From NCBI RefSeq assembly GCF_001299475.1, contig NZ_CYUJ01000002.1, positions 620,001-684,000 of the forward strand: a stretch of 64,000 nucleotides of DNA, given 5' to 3'. Positions 62,076 to 64,000 of the stretch are shown here, piece after piece. The DNA is from Neofamilia massiliensis. Lineage in GTDB: Bacteria; Bacillota; Clostridia; Tissierellales; Peptoniphilaceae. Each line of letters starts with the position of its first letter. Within the stretch, counting starts at the first letter, position 1. The position numbers and the translations under genes were made by a program. The notes under the pieces were generated by a model. That model had not been told where the DNA came from and did not search any database. It saw only the letters and a list, made by a program, of their open reading frames with translations.

Positions 62076-62115
62076 GCATTATTTCATACTTTAGTTGGAA
62101 TAATGCGTTTTTTTA
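62076..62115 (+). terminator. Terminator after ftsZ
   Basis: CGCATTATT (62076-62084) pairs with AATAATGCG (62100-62108), then T7. Confidence 0.93.
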
Positions 62116-62136
62116 TCAAAATAAAGGAGGATAAAG

Positions 62137-62592
62137 ATGAAATGTCCTTTTTGTGGATATATTGACTCCAAGGTTATAGACTCTCGTCCAACAGATGAAA
62201 ATTCAACTATTAGACGCAGACGTGAGTGTTTAAAATGTAAAAAGAGATTTACAACCTATGAAAAAATTGAAAAGGTTCCAATTATAATTGTAAAAAAAGA
62301 TGGAACTAGACAAAGCTACGACAGAGATAAGATTTTAAATGGCTTGATAAGGGCTTGTGAAAAAAGACCAGTATCATTAGATACTTTGGAAAAATCAGTT
62401 GACAACATAGAAAAAACTATTTATAACTCTATGGACAAAGAAATTAGCTCTATGGATATAGGAAACTTGGTTATGGAAGAACTTAAAAAAATTGACCAAG
62501 TAGCTTATGTACGCTTTGCTTCTGTTTATAGAGAGTTTAAAGATATAGACACCTTTATGAAAGAGTTACAGTCAATTAAGGAAGAGGCTTAA
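62137..62592 (+). CDS. nrdR: Transcriptional repressor NrdR
   Basis: Senses (d)ATP through an ATP-cone and represses ribonucleotide reductase genes. 151 residues: zinc ribbon C3, C6, C31, C34 ('[16 protein letters not shown]', '[17 protein letters not shown]'), ATP-cone from ~49. Its target box is seen before nrdJ at 39438. 4 nt upstream of rarA. Confidence 0.97.
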   Translation: MKCPFCGYIDSKVIDSRPTDENSTIRRRRECLKCKKRFTTYEKIEKVPIIIVKKDGTRQSYDRDKILNGLIRACEKRPVSLDTLEKSVDNIEKTIYNSMDKEISSMDIGNLVMEELKKIDQVAYVRFASVYREFKDIDTFMKELQSIKEEA

Positions 62593-62595
62593 TCA

Positions 62596-63903
62596 ATGAA
62601 TGATTTATTTGATTTATCTTATCAAATGAATAGAAAAAATCTAGAGCCTCTTGCAGAAAAATTTAGACCAAAAACCCTAGATGAATTTGTAGGTCAAGGG
62701 CACATTGTTGGTCAGGGTAAGTTATTAAATAGACTTATTTCAGCTGACAGAATTACTTCAATGATTTTTTATGGTCCACCAGGAACAGGAAAGACAACTC
62801 TTGCTTCTATTATAGCCAACACAACCTCAGATAATTTTGTGAAGCTGTCTGCAGTTTCAGCAGGAGTTAAAGACATAAAATCTATAATATCTGTAGCTGA
62901 ATCAGACTTAAAACTTTATCAGAAGAAGACAATTTTATTTGTAGATGAAATTCACAGGTTTAATAAGGCCCAACAAGATGTGCTCTTACCCTTTGTAGAA
63001 AAGGGAATAATAATTTTAATTGGAGCCACAACAGAAAATCCAATTTTTGAAGTAAACAAGGCCTTGCTTTCTAGGTCTAGGATAATAGAATTTAAAGCCC
63101 TTGAAAAAGAAGACTTAGACAAACTAATAGATAGGGTTTTAGGAGACAAGGACAAGGGATATGGAAATAAAAAAATTATTTTTGAGCCAGGAGCTAGAAA
63201 CTATCTCCTTAGCCATGTAGAGGGAGATGGAAGAAATCTTTTGAATACCTTAGAACTTGCTGTAATTACAACGCCTGCAGATGAAGAGGGAAATATTCAC
63301 ATAGACATTGATGTAATTTCTAACTGCATCCAAAATGTAAATCTTCGCTACGACAAAGATGGAGATCAGCACTACAATATAATTTCAGCCTTTATAAAAT
63401 CTATAAGAGGTTCAGATCCAGATGCTGCAATCTATTACTTAGCTCTAATGTTATCTTCAGGTGAAGACCCAAAATTTATTGCAAGGAGACTTATTATTTC
63501 TGCGGCAGAGGACATTGGACTTGCAGACCCTAAGGCATTGACAATTGCAACAGCCTGTTTTGATGCAGTTAATTTTATTGGCATGCCTGAAGGGAGAATT
63601 CCCCTAGCTGAAGCTACAGTTTATTTAGCAACTGCTCCTAAGTCTAACTCTGCTTATGAGGCGATAAACAGGGCCATGGCCTATGTTGAGTCTAATAAGT
63701 CCTTAGAAGTTCCAGAGCATTTAAAAAACATTCATGTTAACAAGGACAAGGCCCAAGAAAAATATAAATATCCTCATGCCTATGAAGGCGCCTATGTTTC
63801 GCAAAAATATTTAGAAAAAGATTTGAAATTCTATGAGGCCAAAGACCTAGGCTTTGAAAAAGATATTGTAAATAGACTTAGAAACCTAAAAAAATTAAAA
63901 TAA
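62596..63903 (+). CDS. rarA: Replication-associated recombination protein A
   Basis: AAA+ ATPase (MgsA/RarA) acting at stalled forks. 435 residues: 'LAEKFRPKTLDEFVGQGHIVG', Walker A '[10 protein letters not shown]', Walker B 'FVDEIHRFNKAQQD', sensor 'GATTENP', C-terminal tetramerisation domain ('SAAEDIGLADP', 'PHAYEGAYV'). Confidence 0.95.
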   Translation: MNDLFDLSYQMNRKNLEPLAEKFRPKTLDEFVGQGHIVGQGKLLNRLISADRITSMIFYGPPGTGKTTLASIIANTTSDNFVKLSAVSAGVKDIKSIISVAESDLKLYQKKTILFVDEIHRFNKAQQDVLLPFVEKGIIILIGATTENPIFEVNKALLSRSRIIEFKALEKEDLDKLIDRVLGDKDKGYGNKKIIFEPGARNYLLSHVEGDGRNLLNTLELAVITTPADEEGNIHIDIDVISNCIQNVNLRYDKDGDQHYNIISAFIKSIRGSDPDAAIYYLALMLSSGEDPKFIARRLIISAAEDIGLADPKALTIATACFDAVNFIGMPEGRIPLAEATVYLATAPKSNSAYEAINRAMAYVESNKSLEVPEHLKNIHVNKDKAQEKYKYPHAYEGAYVSQKYLEKDLKFYEAKDLGFEKDIVNRLRNLKKLK

Positions 63904-63906
63904 TCC

Positions 63907-63935
63907 TAGACAGTACACCGCTAACGTTGTATAAT
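63907..63935 (+). promoter_or_regulatory. Promoter downstream of rarA
   Basis: TAGACA (63907-63912), 17-bp spacer, TATAAT (63930-63935); serves a gene beyond the window. Confidence 0.55.
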
Positions 63936-63966
63936 GTAGTAGTTACGTTTATGACTTTAAAAATAT

Positions 63967-63995
63967 TTGAAGATTTTTAGAGTTTATGATAAAAT
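63967..63995 (+). promoter_or_regulatory. Second possible promoter at the window end
   Basis: TTGAAG (63967-63972), 17-bp spacer, TAAAAT (63990-63995). Same orientation as the one at 63907. Confidence 0.45.
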
Positions 63996-64000
63996 TATTA

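Noticed and set aside
1-64000. CRISPR arrays, rRNA, tRNA genes, phage structural modules
   Set aside because: No regularly spaced direct repeats of array type, no cloverleaf with CCA-like end and no phage genes were seen in the gaps.

Overview
The window is a low-GC, codon-biased (AGA arginine, AT-rich third positions) Firmicutes chromosome segment. Gene content and order fit a non-spore-forming anaerobic coccus of the Tissierellia/Peptoniphilaceae type (Anaerococcus or Peptoniphilus-like). That placement is an inference from synteny, from a class II (B12-type) ribonucleotide reductase, and from missing sporulation genes at their usual positions; the genus is not proven.

Layout. 1-6.2 kb: prs-pth-mfd and a PrsA-type foldase. 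6.3-9.1 kb: an accessory island (small XRE regulator, secreted protein, lipoprotein, 5'-truncated ISL3-family IS) bounded by two near-identical 24-bp repeats. 9.1-19.3 kb: the classical Firmicutes yab block: yabN (MazG), hup, rqcP, divIC, yabR, tilS, hpt, ftsH, dus, greA, lysS. 18.8-21.9 kb: a second small island carrying an MFS exporter. It lies between the 3' end of lysS and a duplicated, diverged copy of that 3' end. 22-28.2 kb: envelope proteins of mostly unknown function (HExxH protein, DUF2254 protein, repeat lipoprotein, two polytopic membrane proteins) and tadA on the minus strand. 28.3-31.9 kb: rpmG-secE-nusG-rplK-rplA-rplJ-rplL with recognisable r-protein leader structures; rpoBC does not follow. 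32-35.5 kb: XRE-cupin regulator with a fused TRAP permease and TAXI binding protein. 35.5-43.9 kb: rho, gltX, an ECF S component, a class II RNR with an NrdR box, and a NatAB-like ABC exporter. 44-51.2 kb: PBP1A (minus), hflX, yigZ, nadE, yebC, lgt. 51.2-63.9 kb: a reduced dcw cluster (mraZ, rsmH, ftsL, PBP2/ftsI with PASTA, mraY, murD, ftsW, murG, divIB, ftsZ), then nrdR and rarA.

How the parts work together. Most of the window is translation, RNA quality control and cell-wall/division machinery in co-directional operons with short spacings or overlaps. Several control circuits can be read directly: four roughly ten-base MraZ repeats before mraZ, an NrdR box before the RNR gene with nrdR about 23 kb away, L1-type hairpins before rplK and rplA, an L10 leader plus attenuator before rplJ, and a perfect 17-bp palindrome between the promoter and start of the XRE-cupin regulator.

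The least ordinary features are the duplicated lysS tail around the MFS island, the LysRS-tRNA-binding-domain fusion, the repeat-flanked island at 6.3-9.1 kb, a terminator hairpin that contains the ECF gene's ribosome binding site, and an lgt gene with no ordinary start codon at its expected N-terminus. I found no rRNA, tRNA, CRISPR array or convincing large novel defence system.
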